Source: JBOEGW01 sp050633625
GTDB taxonomy: Bacteria > Pseudomonadota > Alphaproteobacteria > Rhodobacterales > Rhodobacteraceae
Assembly: GCA_050633625.1 (NCBI GenBank)
Contig: JBOEGW010000007.1
Coordinates: 186,001 to 250,000 of the forward strand
Length of the DNA stretch: 64,000 nucleotides
Reading direction: 5' to 3'
Each line of letters starts with the position of its first letter. The first letter of the stretch is position 1. The position numbers and the translations under genes are program-made. The notes below the pieces were generated by a model. The model was given only the letters and a program-made list of their open reading frames with translations. It had not been told where the DNA came from and searched no databases. Positions 41,871 to 50,901 of this stretch are shown in pieces.

Positions 41871-43237
41871 GCGACGCATCCATGACCCCAAATTCAACCC
41901 CAAACTCTGCGCCAGCCAAAGCCAAGACATCGCTGATGGCCCCGGACGCGCGCACGCAGAAACGCAATGCCGCCGAGAAGCGCTTTCGCGCCTATGGGAT
42001 CGCGGCGATTATGGTCGGACTGATCTTCCTTGCTGTGCTGTTGTTCTCCATTGTCCGCAATGGCGTGCCCGCATTCACCCAAACCTTCGTGACGGTCGAA
42101 GTCGAGCTTTTGGAAGCCAAGATCGACAAATCCGGCACCCGCGACATTGAGACGATGAAGAAGGTCTCGACCTTCGGGTACAATCCGCTTTTGGACGCGG
42201 CGCTGGAAAAGACCCTCACAGAGGCCGGTATCGAGAACCCGTTTTCAAAAGCCAAAGACCTGCGCAAAATGTTGTCTTCAGGCGCCGCGTCGCAACTGCG
42301 CGATGTTGTCTTGGCGAACCCATCACTCGTCGGGCAAACCGTCGAATTCAAGCTGCTCGCCTCAAGCCGCGTCGATGGCTACCTCAAAGGGCGCGTGACG
42401 CGCATCGACCTTGCACGCGACAAGAATCTGGACGCAGAACACCTTGATATTGTGGATGAATTGCGCAGTATCGGCGTTGTAGAACGCACATTCAACTGGG
42501 CGTTCATCTTTGGCGCTGATGCCTCCGAAAGCCGCCCTGAGCAGGCTGGAATTGGGGTTTCTGCACTGGGATCGCTGTTCATGATGATCGTTGTCCTGCT
42601 TTTGTCTTTGCCCATCGGGGTTGCAACGTCGATTTACCTTGAGGAATTCGCACCGCAAAACCGCCTCACAGATGTGATCGAAGTGAATATCTCCAACCTC
42701 GCAGCCGTGCCTTCAATCGTGTTCGGTATTCTTGGTCTGGCCGTGTTCATCCAATTCGCGCATTTGCCGCAATCCGCGCCGCTTGTGGGCGGGCTTGTCT
42801 TGACGCTGATGACCCTGCCAACGATCATCATTTCGACGCGCGCCTCCCTTAAAGCCGTGCCGCCCTCAATCCGCGAAGCGGCACTTGGGATCGGGGCGTC
42901 AAAGATGCAAACTGTGTTTCACCATGTCTTGCCGCTGGCCATGCCCGGCATTCTGACAGGCACCATCATAGGCCTCGCACAAGCGCTTGGCGAAACCGCG
43001 CCGCTGTTGTTGATCGGGATGGTCGGCTATATTGCCTCCAACTACCCTGACGGCATCGCTAGCGGGTTTCTGGACCCGAACTCGGCCATGCCAGCGCAAA
43101 TCTATGAGTGGGCCAAACGCGCCGATCCGGCGTTCTATGAGCGGGCATGGGGAGGCATTATCATCCTACTCATCGTCTTGATGACAATGAACATTCTGGC
43201 CGTGATCCTGCGCCGCCGGTTTGAGCGCCGCTGGTAG
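41867..43237 (+). CDS. pstA: Phosphate ABC transporter permease PstA
   Basis: This is the 456-residue partner permease with a cytoplasmic N-terminus (about 40 residues), one early helix, a long periplasmic part, then the permease domain with GAVP-like PSIREAALGIGASKMQTVFHH. It ends RRRFERRW. It overlaps pstC and precedes pstB by 21 bases. Like PstC it is longer than the enterobacterial form. Confidence 0.93.
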   Translation: MSDASMTPNSTPNSAPAKAKTSLMAPDARTQKRNAAEKRFRAYGIAAIMVGLIFLAVLLFSIVRNGVPAFTQTFVTVEVELLEAKIDKSGTRDIETMKKVSTFGYNPLLDAALEKTLTEAGIENPFSKAKDLRKMLSSGAASQLRDVVLANPSLVGQTVEFKLLASSRVDGYLKGRVTRIDLARDKNLDAEHLDIVDELRSIGVVERTFNWAFIFGADASESRPEQAGIGVSALGSLFMMIVVLLLSLPIGVATSIYLEEFAPQNRLTDVIEVNISNLAAVPSIVFGILGLAVFIQFAHLPQSAPLVGGLVLTLMTLPTIIISTRASLKAVPPSIREAALGIGASKMQTVFHHVLPLAMPGILTGTIIGLAQALGETAPLLLIGMVGYIASNYPDGIASGFLDPNSAMPAQIYEWAKRADPAFYERAWGGIIILLIVLMTMNILAVILRRRFERRW

Positions 43238-43258
43238 CGAGCGGGCAGGGAGCCGATC

Positions 43259-44056
43259 ATGAAAGACCAAATTGACCTGAGACTTGGGGTAGACCAAATG
43301 GACGTTAAATTCTCTGCCAAAGATGTGCAGGTGTACTATGGTGACAACCACGCGATCAAAGACGTGAATGTCGATATTCTGGACAAGACTGTCACCGCCT
43401 TTATTGGCCCGTCAGGCTGTGGCAAATCCACCTTCCTGCGCACGCTGAACCGGATGAATGATACAATTCCGATTTGCCGCGTTGAGGGCGATATTCGGCT
43501 GGACGGCGAAGACATCAATGATGCGCAGGTGGACCCGGTGCAACTGCGCGCCAAGGTGGGGATGGTGTTCCAAAAACCCAATCCATTCCCAAAGTCCATT
43601 TATGACAACATCGCCTATGGGCCACGCATTCACGGGCTTGCCAGCTCGAAGGCCGAGCTTGACGAAATTGTTGAGACCTCGCTGCGCCGGGGGGCCATCT
43701 GGAACGAGGTCAAGGATCGTTTGGACGCACCGGGCACCGGATTGTCGGGCGGCCAACAACAACGTCTGTGCATCGCGCGCGCCGTGGCCACCGCTCCTGA
43801 GGTGCTCTTGATGGATGAGCCTTGTTCTGCACTTGACCCGATTGCCACAGCGCAAGTCGAGGAATTGATTGACGAATTACGAGAAAGCTACTCCGTGGTC
43901 ATCGTCACGCACTCCATGCAACAAGCCGCGCGCGTCAGCCAAAAAACCGCGTTTTTTCATCTCGGTAACCTTGTCGAATACGGCGATACCGACACAATTT
44001 TCACCAACCCCCAAGATGAGCGCACCGAAAGCTACATCACCGGGCGCATTGGCTAA
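43259..44056 (+). CDS. pstB: Phosphate ABC transporter ATPase PstB
   Basis: This is the 265-residue ATPase that powers phosphate uptake. Walker A is GPSGCGKSTFLRTLNRMND, the Q-loop VFQKPNPFP, the signature LSGGQQQRLCIARA, Walker B LLMDEPCSALDP and the switch VTHSMQQAARVS. GGGAG precedes the ATG. It follows pstA and precedes phoU by 17 bases. Confidence 0.97.
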   Translation: MKDQIDLRLGVDQMDVKFSAKDVQVYYGDNHAIKDVNVDILDKTVTAFIGPSGCGKSTFLRTLNRMNDTIPICRVEGDIRLDGEDINDAQVDPVQLRAKVGMVFQKPNPFPKSIYDNIAYGPRIHGLASSKAELDEIVETSLRRGAIWNEVKDRLDAPGTGLSGGQQQRLCIARAVATAPEVLLMDEPCSALDPIATAQVEELIDELRESYSVVIVTHSMQQAARVSQKTAFFHLGNLVEYGDTDTIFTNPQDERTESYITGRIG

Positions 44057-44073
44057 CAGGGCAGGGCAAAAAC

Positions 44074-44808
44074 ATGAGTGAACAACATATCGCATCCGCT
44101 TTTGACCGCGACCTTGAAGCCATTCAAGCGATGGTCATGAAGATGGGCGGCCTCGTTGAGGAGGCCATTCGTGGCGCGGCGAAAGCGCTCAAGGCGCGCG
44201 ACATTGAGCTGGCAGAAACGGTCCGCAAAGCCGACAAAACGATTGATCAACTCGAAGACCAAATCAATATTGAGTGCGCGCGCGTGCTTGCGCTGCGCCA
44301 GCCAATCGCCTCCGACTTGCGCACGGTTTTGACAGTGATGAAGATCGCAGCCAACCTGGAACGCATTGGCGATTACGCGAAAAACATCGCCAAACGCACG
44401 GGTGTTTTGGTTCAATTGCCACAGATCGACGGGGCCGCAGGCGCCAATAAACGCATGGCAAAAGAGGTCGAGAAAATGCTCTCCGACGCGCTGGACGCCT
44501 ATATTCGGCGCGATGCTGTGCTTGCGGACGATGTGCGCCACCGCGATCTTGAAGTTGACCAGATGTATAATGCGCTCTTTCGTGAATTCCTGACCTTCAT
44601 GATGGAAGATCCGCGCAATATCACCGCCTGTATGCACCTTCACTTCATCGCCAAAAACGTGGAGCGAATGGGCGATCATGTCACAGCGGTGGCCGATCAG
44701 GTGATTTACCTCGCCACGGGGGAGATGCCCGAAGAAGCCCGACCAAAGGGCAACTCTGACGTCTATGACATTGATAAATTGGAAGAGTTCCAAGAGGCCG
44801 AGAAGTAA
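44074..44808 (+). CDS. phoU: Phosphate signalling protein PhoU
   Basis: The 244-residue protein has two three-helix PhoU repeats. The metal-binding motifs are visible as ANLERIGDYAKNIAKR (about residues 90-105) and KNVERMGDHVTAVADQ (about 195-210). PhoU links the Pst transporter to PhoR and represses the regulon when phosphate is ample. Its stop overlaps the phoB start by one base. Confidence 0.96.
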   Translation: MSEQHIASAFDRDLEAIQAMVMKMGGLVEEAIRGAAKALKARDIELAETVRKADKTIDQLEDQINIECARVLALRQPIASDLRTVLTVMKIAANLERIGDYAKNIAKRTGVLVQLPQIDGAAGANKRMAKEVEKMLSDALDAYIRRDAVLADDVRHRDLEVDQMYNALFREFLTFMMEDPRNITACMHLHFIAKNVERMGDHVTAVADQVIYLATGEMPEEARPKGNSDVYDIDKLEEFQEAEK

Positions 44809-45497
44809 TGGCAGCGCAAAACCCAACTGTTCTTTTGGTTGAAGACGAACCAGCTCAACGCGAAATTCTGCGCTACAACCTTGTTTCCGAAGGCTATGAG
44901 GTGACCATGGCCGAAACCGGCGATGACGCGCTGACCTTGGTGTCTGAAATCGGCCCTGACTTGATTTTACTCGATTGGATGCTGCCCGGCGTGTCCGGTA
45001 TCGAGATTTGTCGCCGCGTGAAGACACGGCGGGAAACCGCTGATATTCCAGTGATAATGCTCTCCGCACGATCAGAGGAAATGGACCGGGTGCGGGGGCT
45101 GGAAACCGGCGCTGACGACTATATGGTCAAGCCGTTCTCGGTACAGGAGTTAATGGCCCGTATCCGCACGCAGCTGCGGCGCACACGCCCTGCAAGCATC
45201 GGCGGGCGGCTGGAGTTTGAAGACATCACGCTGGACGGCGAAACGCACCGCGTGGAGCGCGCAGGTGCGCCAATCAAACTTGGCCCAACCGAATTTCGGC
45301 TTCTGGCGACCTTCATGGAAAAACCCGGCCGTGTGTGGAGCCGAGATCAACTGTTGGACCGGGTATGGGGCCGCGATGTCTATGTGGATACGCGCACCGT
45401 CGACGTGCACGTTGGGCGCCTGCGCAAAGCCCTGTGCAAGCCAGGCGGCGCCGATCCTCTGCGCACAGTGCGCGGCACCGGCTATGCGCTTGGCTAG
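44808..45497 (+). CDS. phoB: Phosphate response regulator PhoB
   Basis: This is the 229-residue OmpR/PhoB regulator. The receiver domain has acidic residues Glu12/Asp13, phospho-acceptor Asp56 in LILLDWMLPG, and the conserved lysine in YMVKPFS. The winged helix at the C-terminus has RLLATFMEKPGRVWSRDQLL and TVDVHVGRLRKAL. It should bind the Pho box at 39156. Confidence 0.96.
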   Translation: MAAQNPTVLLVEDEPAQREILRYNLVSEGYEVTMAETGDDALTLVSEIGPDLILLDWMLPGVSGIEICRRVKTRRETADIPVIMLSARSEEMDRVRGLETGADDYMVKPFSVQELMARIRTQLRRTRPASIGGRLEFEDITLDGETHRVERAGAPIKLGPTEFRLLATFMEKPGRVWSRDQLLDRVWGRDVYVDTRTVDVHVGRLRKALCKPGGADPLRTVRGTGYALG

Positions 45498-45853
45498 GCC
45501 GACACAAAGCGCCAGTCCAGTGTCCATTCTTTTCATGTAGATAGGGGATTTATTGCATCTCATGATGCAAGCGCCTCTACCGCACAGGCAATACGCATAA
45601 TCAGTATTATGTAAAGTTAGCGAGCAGTCGAACAATGCTGTAGGGCGTCACCCAAATACAGGGCCAGATCAAACTATAGGTAACGCAGCGTAACCTCTGA
45701 AACGCCTCCATTTGCATTTCGCAACAAAACTGTGCAAAAAGCTAGCATTCCCATCGACAGAATATCCATCTAGACGTTACCATACTTTTGAACGTCTATT
45801 CGCAGCACGCGACCACTTGAAGGCGTGGGAAATACACCGATGGGGACAGGTGA
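45498..45853. other. 356-base gap between phoB and the luxR-type gene
   Basis: The region is unusually AT-rich. TTGCATC (45553-45559) and GATGCAA (45564-45570) form a 7-bp palindrome with a 4-base loop; without a T tract it may be a binding site or a weak terminator. TTGCA and TGCAA recur, 16 bases apart, around 45713-45740. No gene was found and no strong promoter could be fixed. Confidence 0.4.
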
Positions 45854-46591
45854 ATGATCGATTATCTCGAAAAACTTGGCGAAAGCACGAACCTTCAACA
45901 GGTTTGGGAGCTTCATTGCGAGGCGATGAAGGCGCGCGGGTTTGATCGGATGATCTACGGCTTCACCCGATTTGCCACGCAGCGCGGCGCAGGCGAGCTG
46001 GAAGACGCTCTGTTTCTCTCAAGCCATGATGACGAGTATTTTGATCGCTACATCGGTGAAAAGATGTTCCTCAATGCGCCCGTCACCCACTGGGCGTTGG
46101 ACAATGTTGGCGCGATGTCTTGGGGGAAACTCTGGACAGCGCCTGAGAACCTCACGCCAGAAGAGCTTGAAGTCATTGCCTACAATCGCGCTATGGGCGT
46201 CACCGCGGGTTATACAATCTCGTTTCCCGCGCCAAGTCCGCGCAGCGCCGGGCTGATTGCCATGGCAGGCCGTCCGGGCCTGAGCCAAGACGAGTTGGAC
46301 GAGACCTGGGCCGTGCATGGCCGCGAAATTATGATCATGAACAACATGGCGCATCTCAAAATCACCTCCCTGCCCCAAGTCACCCAACGCCCCAAATTGT
46401 CAAAGCGACAACGCGAGGTTTTGGAATGGATCGGCGAGGGCAAATCGAATCAGGATGTAGCGACGATCATGGGTGTTTCGGTGCCCACAGTTGAGAAACA
46501 TCTTCGCCTTGCGCGGGAAAAATTGGGCGTCGATACAACCGCACAGGCTATTTTGAAGGCCTCATTCCAGAACCAAATCTACCTGCTATAA
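45854..46591 (+). CDS. LuxR-family (autoinducer-binding type) regulator
   Basis: The 245-residue protein has an N-terminal Autoind_bind-like domain (about 20-165) and a GerE HTH: LSKRQREVLEWIGEGKSNQD, then ATIMGVSVPTVEKHLRLARE. At the acyl-homoserine-lactone pocket, the usual Asp-Pro appears as Ala-Pro (FLNAPV, residues 72-77), so the Asp that holds the lactone amide is missing. No luxI homologue is nearby, so it is a solo LuxR. Its ligand may differ from standard AHLs. Confidence 0.85.
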   Translation: MIDYLEKLGESTNLQQVWELHCEAMKARGFDRMIYGFTRFATQRGAGELEDALFLSSHDDEYFDRYIGEKMFLNAPVTHWALDNVGAMSWGKLWTAPENLTPEELEVIAYNRAMGVTAGYTISFPAPSPRSAGLIAMAGRPGLSQDELDETWAVHGREIMIMNNMAHLKITSLPQVTQRPKLSKRQREVLEWIGEGKSNQDVATIMGVSVPTVEKHLRLAREKLGVDTTAQAILKASFQNQIYLL

Positions 46592-46999
46592 TTTGATGCA
46601 GAATAAAAACGGTACAAAGGACGATCAAAACAAGAAACGGTAAGGTTATCCTTACTGGATTGTCCCCCGAAAATGAGAAAAACTGTCCCTGTTCCGTGAG
46701 TGGTGGCATTAGGCCTAGGAACAAGGGATGAGGTTCTCGCGATTTCGGGGCCGCCTCATCCCTATTTCACATGATCCTTTGGTTTCCCTGCCGATACTGG
46801 GTCGTGCAAGCCTAAAGCCAAAGCGTGAACGGGTTCGGGTATCCATCCCATTCCCTATCCGGACCAGCGGCGCTTGCTTTCCCGGCAGGCGCCGCATTCG
46901 CGTTTTCAGACGCACAGAAGGCTGACCTTGCGTCATCCATTCCGTCAAAGCTGACCCAAGGGAAACGCCCCCGCGTCAATCGGTTCATGGCCCACCACG
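46592..46999. other. Intergenic region with two inverted repeats
   Basis: GTAAGG TTAT CCTTAC (46640-46655) could be the terminator of the luxR-type gene, though without a T tract. AGGGATGAGG (46724-46733) and CCTCATCCCT (46754-46763) form a 10-bp inverted repeat with a 20-base loop. Short plus-strand frames start here, but none has recognisable content. TGTCCCCCG near 46661 may be an old insertion-sequence end, which I could not support. Confidence 0.35.
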
Positions 47000-47033
47000 A
47001 AAAAGGGCAAGACGCGCGCGCCCTGCCCTTCAA
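47000..47033 (-). terminator. Terminator of rpsB-tsf
   Basis: On the minus strand GGGCAGG and CTTGCCC form a stem (plus 47005-47011 with 47022-47028, one mismatch) around a GC-rich loop, followed by TTTTTCG. It lies about 50 bases after the tsf stop. Confidence 0.7.
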
Positions 47034-47076
47034 ATTCAAACCAAATCCAGCCGCGCCTGCGCTGCTGTGCTCCGTC

Positions 47077-47952
47077 TTAGGAGCCTTGGATTTTCGCGAC
47101 TTCTGCGGCGAAGTCTTCTTCTTCTTTTTCAATGCCCTCGCCAACTTCCATGCGCACATACCCAGTGATGGTTGCGCCGGCTTCTTTGGCAGCCGCTTCA
47201 ACCGTCAGATCAGGGTTGATCACGAAATCTTGGCCCAACAGGGTCACTTCGGAGAGGAATTTCTTCATCCGACCAACGATCATCTTTTCGATGACTTGCT
47301 CGGGCTTGCCGCTTTCGCGTGCGATGTCGATTTGCACCTGACGCTCTTTGGCGACAACAGCCGGATCAAGATCATCTTCGGACAAGGAGGCTGGGTTCGC
47401 GGCCGCAATGTGCATCGCAACCTGCTTGCCAAACGCCTCATCGCCGCCTGTCATCCCGACAAGCACGCCGATTTTGCCCATACCGTCTGTGGCAGCGTTG
47501 TGGATGTAGGTCACAACGGTTTCCGCTTCGACAATCGCCATGCGACGTACCGACATGTTTTCGCCGATTGTCGCGATTTTGTCGGTGATCGTGTCTTCCA
47601 CGGTTTTTCCGCCAAGATCAGCCGCTTTGAGCGCATCCACATCGGATACAGTCAACGCCGCTTGCGCGATCGAGGCGACAACCTCTTGGAATTCCGCATT
47701 TTTCGCCACGAAGTCGGTTTCAGAGTTCACCTCAACAGCGATCCCTTTGCCGCCGTTTACCGCAACAGCCACAAGGCCCTCAGCGGCCGTACGGCCAGAT
47801 TTCTTTGCAGCTTTCGCCAAACCTTTGGTCCGCAGCCAATCCACCGCAGCCTCTTGGTCACCATCGGTTTCGGTCAGCGCTTTTTTCGCGTCCATCATGC
47901 CTGCGCCGGTCATTTCGCGCAGCTCTTTCACTTGTGCAGCTGTGATTGCCAT
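47077..47952 (-). CDS. tsf: Translation elongation factor Ts
   Basis: EF-Ts exchanges GDP on EF-Tu. The 291-residue protein has the N-terminal UBA-like part with VKELREMTGAGMMDAKKALT, the core with SETDFVAKNAEFQEVV, and the C-terminal VTLLGQDFVINPDLTV. AGGAGAG stands 6 bases before the ATG. It follows rpsB by 74 bases containing a strong hairpin. Confidence 0.97.
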   Translation of the reverse strand: MAITAAQVKELREMTGAGMMDAKKALTETDGDQEAAVDWLRTKGLAKAAKKSGRTAAEGLVAVAVNGGKGIAVEVNSETDFVAKNAEFQEVVASIAQAALTVSDVDALKAADLGGKTVEDTITDKIATIGENMSVRRMAIVEAETVVTYIHNAATDGMGKIGVLVGMTGGDEAFGKQVAMHIAAANPASLSEDDLDPAVVAKERQVQIDIARESGKPEQVIEKMIVGRMKKFLSEVTLLGQDFVINPDLTVEAAAKEAGATITGYVRMEVGEGIEKEEEDFAAEVAKIQGS

Positions 47953-47974
47953 GTTGGCTCTCCTAAATTGATCT

Positions 47975-47999
47975 CCGGGGCCGGAATGCCCGCCCCCGG
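47975..47999 (-). promoter_or_regulatory. Intercistronic hairpin between rpsB and tsf
   Basis: CCGGGG (47975-47980) and CCCCGG (47994-47999) pair, with an imperfect inner GG/CC stem. There is no T tract. It may tune tsf expression relative to rpsB. Confidence 0.45.
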
Positions 48000-48026
48000 T
48001 TTCAGAAATGTGACAATTGCTCTGCC

Positions 48027-48812
48027 TTAGTTGGCAGCAGGGGCCTCAGCAGGCGCGTCTTGCGCAACAGCTTCTTCCACAGGCGCTTCTTCAAACGCCC
48101 CAACATCAATGCCAGCCGCTTCCATTTGGCCAGACATCCCGTCCAGCGCAGCGCGGGCTGCCAAGTCACAGTACAGCGAAATCGCGCGCGCCGCGTCATC
48201 GTTGCCTGGGATGATGTAGTCGATGCCATTTGGCGAACAGTTGGTGTCCACAACAGCCACAACAGGAATGCCGAGCTTATTGGCTTCCGCAATGGCCAGG
48301 TCTTCTTTGTTCACGTCGATCACGAACAACAGATCAGGCACACCGCCCATTTCGCGAATACCGCCAAGCGACGCTTGCAGTTTCGCTTGATCGCGTTCCA
48401 TGCCGAGGCGCTCTTTCTTGGTGAGGCCTTCTGCGCCGGATGCCAATTTCTCATCGAGGTTTTTCAACCGTGCGATGGATTTGGAAACGGTTTGCCAGTT
48501 TGTCAGCGTGCCGCCCAACCAACGATGGTTCATGAAGTACTGAGCCGATTTGTCAGCCGCGTCAGCGATCGGACCAGCGGCCTGACGCTTGGTGCCAACG
48601 AACAGCACGCGGCCGCCCTTCGCAACAGTTTCGCGGATCACGTTAAGAGCGGCATCAAGCATTGGGACCGTTTGTGTCAGGTCAAGAATGTGAATGCCGT
48701 TGCGATCACCATAGATGAACTCGCCCATACGGGGATTCCAGCGTTGTGTTTGGTGACCAAAGTGTACGCCAGCCTCAAGCAGCTGACGAAGAGTGAATTC
48801 AGGGAGCGCCAT
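48027..48812 (-). CDS. rpsB: 30S ribosomal protein S2
   Basis: The 261-residue protein has the S2 blocks LEAGVHFGHQTQRWNPRM, then LFVGTKRQA, MNHRWLGGTLTNW and DLLFVIDVNKEDLAI, and an acidic Ala/Glu/Pro-rich tail. The start at 48812 (MALPEFT) is preferred over ATG at 48818 because AAGGA is 8 bases from it but only 2 from the earlier one. The divergent psuK gene is 189 bases upstream. Confidence 0.96.
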   Translation of the reverse strand: MALPEFTLRQLLEAGVHFGHQTQRWNPRMGEFIYGDRNGIHILDLTQTVPMLDAALNVIRETVAKGGRVLFVGTKRQAAGPIADAADKSAQYFMNHRWLGGTLTNWQTVSKSIARLKNLDEKLASGAEGLTKKERLGMERDQAKLQASLGGIREMGGVPDLLFVIDVNKEDLAIAEANKLGIPVVAVVDTNCSPNGIDYIIPGNDDAARAISLYCDLAARAALDGMSGQMEAAGIDVGAFEEAPVEEAVAQDAPAEAPAAN

Positions 48813-49001
48813 GTCCATGTTCCTTTTCCGGTTTCTACCTCGGTGAAGCCTTGAGGGTTGTAAGCGCAAAACGCCCCGTCCCAACCGGCGGACATATCGG
48901 GATTTCTCCCCGACAAGCCCAAGCCTCACCTGTGAAGTGCGCGCTCCCTACCGCCCTTTCTTCGCTATTGCAACCCCCTCGCCCCCTTGTCACAAGGGAT
49001 T

Positions 49002-49895
49002 ATGAGCAAATCGGTCGACATTTGGTGTATTGGCAGCGTCTTGTGGGACATTGTGGGGCGCGCGGACGCCAATTATGGCAGCGTGCGCGATGTGCCCGGA
49101 CGTATCCGGCGCATCCCCGGCGGCGTGGCCATGAACATCGCAATGACGCTGCTGCGCTTTGACCTCACCCCCGGTTTGCTGAGCGCGGTGGGGCAAGATC
49201 CAGACGGCGACGAACTTGTGCGCGCGGCGAAGGCCATGAAGATGCACACAGAGTATTTGCTGCGCGATGCCCACTTGCCCACCGACATATACATGGCCAT
49301 CGAAGACCCACGCGGGCTTGTTGCGGCTTTGGCCGATGCACATTCTCTTGAAGCCGCGGGAGACCGTATTCTTGCGCCTCTTGAGGATGGCCGTCTTGGT
49401 AGCGCAAAAACCCCTTATGAGGGGCGGCTTGCGCTTGACGGGAACCTGACGGAGCACTTGCTTGAGGAGATCGCAACGCGTGCCTCCTTTGGCCGGGCGG
49501 ATTTGCGCGTGGCCCCCGCAAGCCCCGGAAAATGCACACGCCTTCGCCCCCTGCTCGCCCATCCCAACACGACCTTTTACGTCAACCTCGAAGAAGCTCG
49601 GCTCATTTTGGAGGGCGACTTTCAAGACGCCGCAATGGCCGCAGCGGCGCTTGTCACGGCCGGGGCCGCGCGCGCTTTTGTCACCGATGGTCCGCAAGCT
49701 GCAAGTTTTGCTGATCGCGCGCAGCGTTTCACAGCGCGCCCCCCCTCCGTCACCTGCCTGCGCGTGACCGGCGCAGGCGACACCTGTATGGCGGCGCATA
49801 TCGCAGCAGAAGCGCGCGGACTTGGCCCAGAAGCCGCTTTAATTGCCGCCCAAACCGCCGCCGCGCGCTATGTCGCGGGCGAAGACGCAAACTAG
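49002..49895 (+). CDS. psuK: PfkB-family kinase, probable pseudouridine kinase PsuK
   Basis: The 297-residue ribokinase-like protein has motif 1 IPGGVAMNIAMTLLR (about residues 38-52) and motif 2 VTGAGDTCMAAH near the C-terminus with the catalytic Asp. It is followed by psuG after 9 bases, which supports phosphorylation of pseudouridine. AAGGG is only 3 bases before the ATG, and a TTG 15 bases upstream is possible. Confidence 0.85.
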   Translation: MSKSVDIWCIGSVLWDIVGRADANYGSVRDVPGRIRRIPGGVAMNIAMTLLRFDLTPGLLSAVGQDPDGDELVRAAKAMKMHTEYLLRDAHLPTDIYMAIEDPRGLVAALADAHSLEAAGDRILAPLEDGRLGSAKTPYEGRLALDGNLTEHLLEEIATRASFGRADLRVAPASPGKCTRLRPLLAHPNTTFYVNLEEARLILEGDFQDAAMAAAALVTAGAARAFVTDGPQAASFADRAQRFTARPPSVTCLRVTGAGDTCMAAHIAAEARGLGPEAALIAAQTAAARYVAGEDAN

Positions 49896-49904
49896 GACAA
49901 CCAA

Positions 49905-50813
49905 ATGATCGATATCGCCTACAGCCCGGACGTCGCGACCGCCAAGATCGAAAAACGCCCCATTGTGGCGTTGGAAAGCACAATCATCACCCACGGCATG
50001 CCCTGGCCCCAAAACGTAGAAACCGCACGCGCCGTTGAAGCCGAGGTGCGCAGCGCAGGCGCGGTGCCAGCCACCATCGCCGTGCTCGACGGCGCCCTGC
50101 ACGTCGGGCTAACAGAGGCGCAACTTGAAACCCTCGGACAAGCCAAAGACGTTGCCAAACTGTCGCGCGCCGACTTGCCGGCCTGTCTTGCGAGCGCTGG
50201 CACCGGGGCAACCACCGTTGCCGCCACCATGATCGCTGCGCATTTGGCGGGCATTCATGTGTTCGCAACCGGCGGCATCGGGGGGGTGCATCGTGGATGG
50301 GAGAACACGCTTGATATTTCCGCCGATCTTTTGGAGCTGGCGCAAACCCCCGTGACTGTTGTGGCGGCTGGTCCCAAGGCTATCTTGGACATCCCCGCAA
50401 CGCTTGAAGTGCTGGAAACAAACGGTGTGCCCGTGATTGCCTATGGGCAAGACGAGGTGCCCGCGTTTTGGTCGCGCACCTCTGGAATCAAGGCCCCGTT
50501 GCGCATGGATCACGCCAGCCAGATCGCGAAAGCCGGGATATTGCGCCAGAAAATGGGCGTGCCCGGCGGGCAATTGGTCGCCAATCCCATCCCGAAATCC
50601 GATGAAATCAGCGCGGACATTCTGACGCCCGTGATCAACGACGCGCTCAAAGCGGCGCTGGCGCAAGGTATAGGCGCCAAAGCCGTCACCCCCTTTTTAC
50701 TTGATCACATCTTTCACGCCACCAACGGCGCCTCCCTGACCGCCAATATCGCGCTCGTCAAAAACAACGCCCGCCTTGCTGCCGAAATTGCGCATGCTTT
50801 TGCCGAGACTTAG
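49905..50813 (+). CDS. psuG: Pseudouridine-5'-phosphate glycosidase PsuG
   Basis: PsuG splits pseudouridine 5'-phosphate to ribose 5-phosphate and uracil. The 302-residue protein shows the family stretches VALESTIITHGMPWPQN, GATTVAATMIAAHLAGI, FATGGIGGVHRG and PVIAYGQDEVPAFWSRTSG. With PsuK it would salvage pseudouridine from RNA turnover. AGGACAA precedes the ATG. Confidence 0.96.
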   Translation: MIDIAYSPDVATAKIEKRPIVALESTIITHGMPWPQNVETARAVEAEVRSAGAVPATIAVLDGALHVGLTEAQLETLGQAKDVAKLSRADLPACLASAGTGATTVAATMIAAHLAGIHVFATGGIGGVHRGWENTLDISADLLELAQTPVTVVAAGPKAILDIPATLEVLETNGVPVIAYGQDEVPAFWSRTSGIKAPLRMDHASQIAKAGILRQKMGVPGGQLVANPIPKSDEISADILTPVINDALKAALAQGIGAKAVTPFLLDHIFHATNGASLTANIALVKNNARLAAEIAHAFAET

Positions 50814-50901
50814 CGCCAAATCAACCAATCTCCCCGCGCCCCATTGTCGTGTTCCCTGTTCGCGCTTAAGTAAGAACCAACTTTAGGACATTTGCCGACC
50901 C

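Noticed and set aside
46661..46763. TGTCCCCCG and flanking sequence as an insertion-sequence remnant
   Set aside because: No second end, target duplication or transposase fragment could be recognised.
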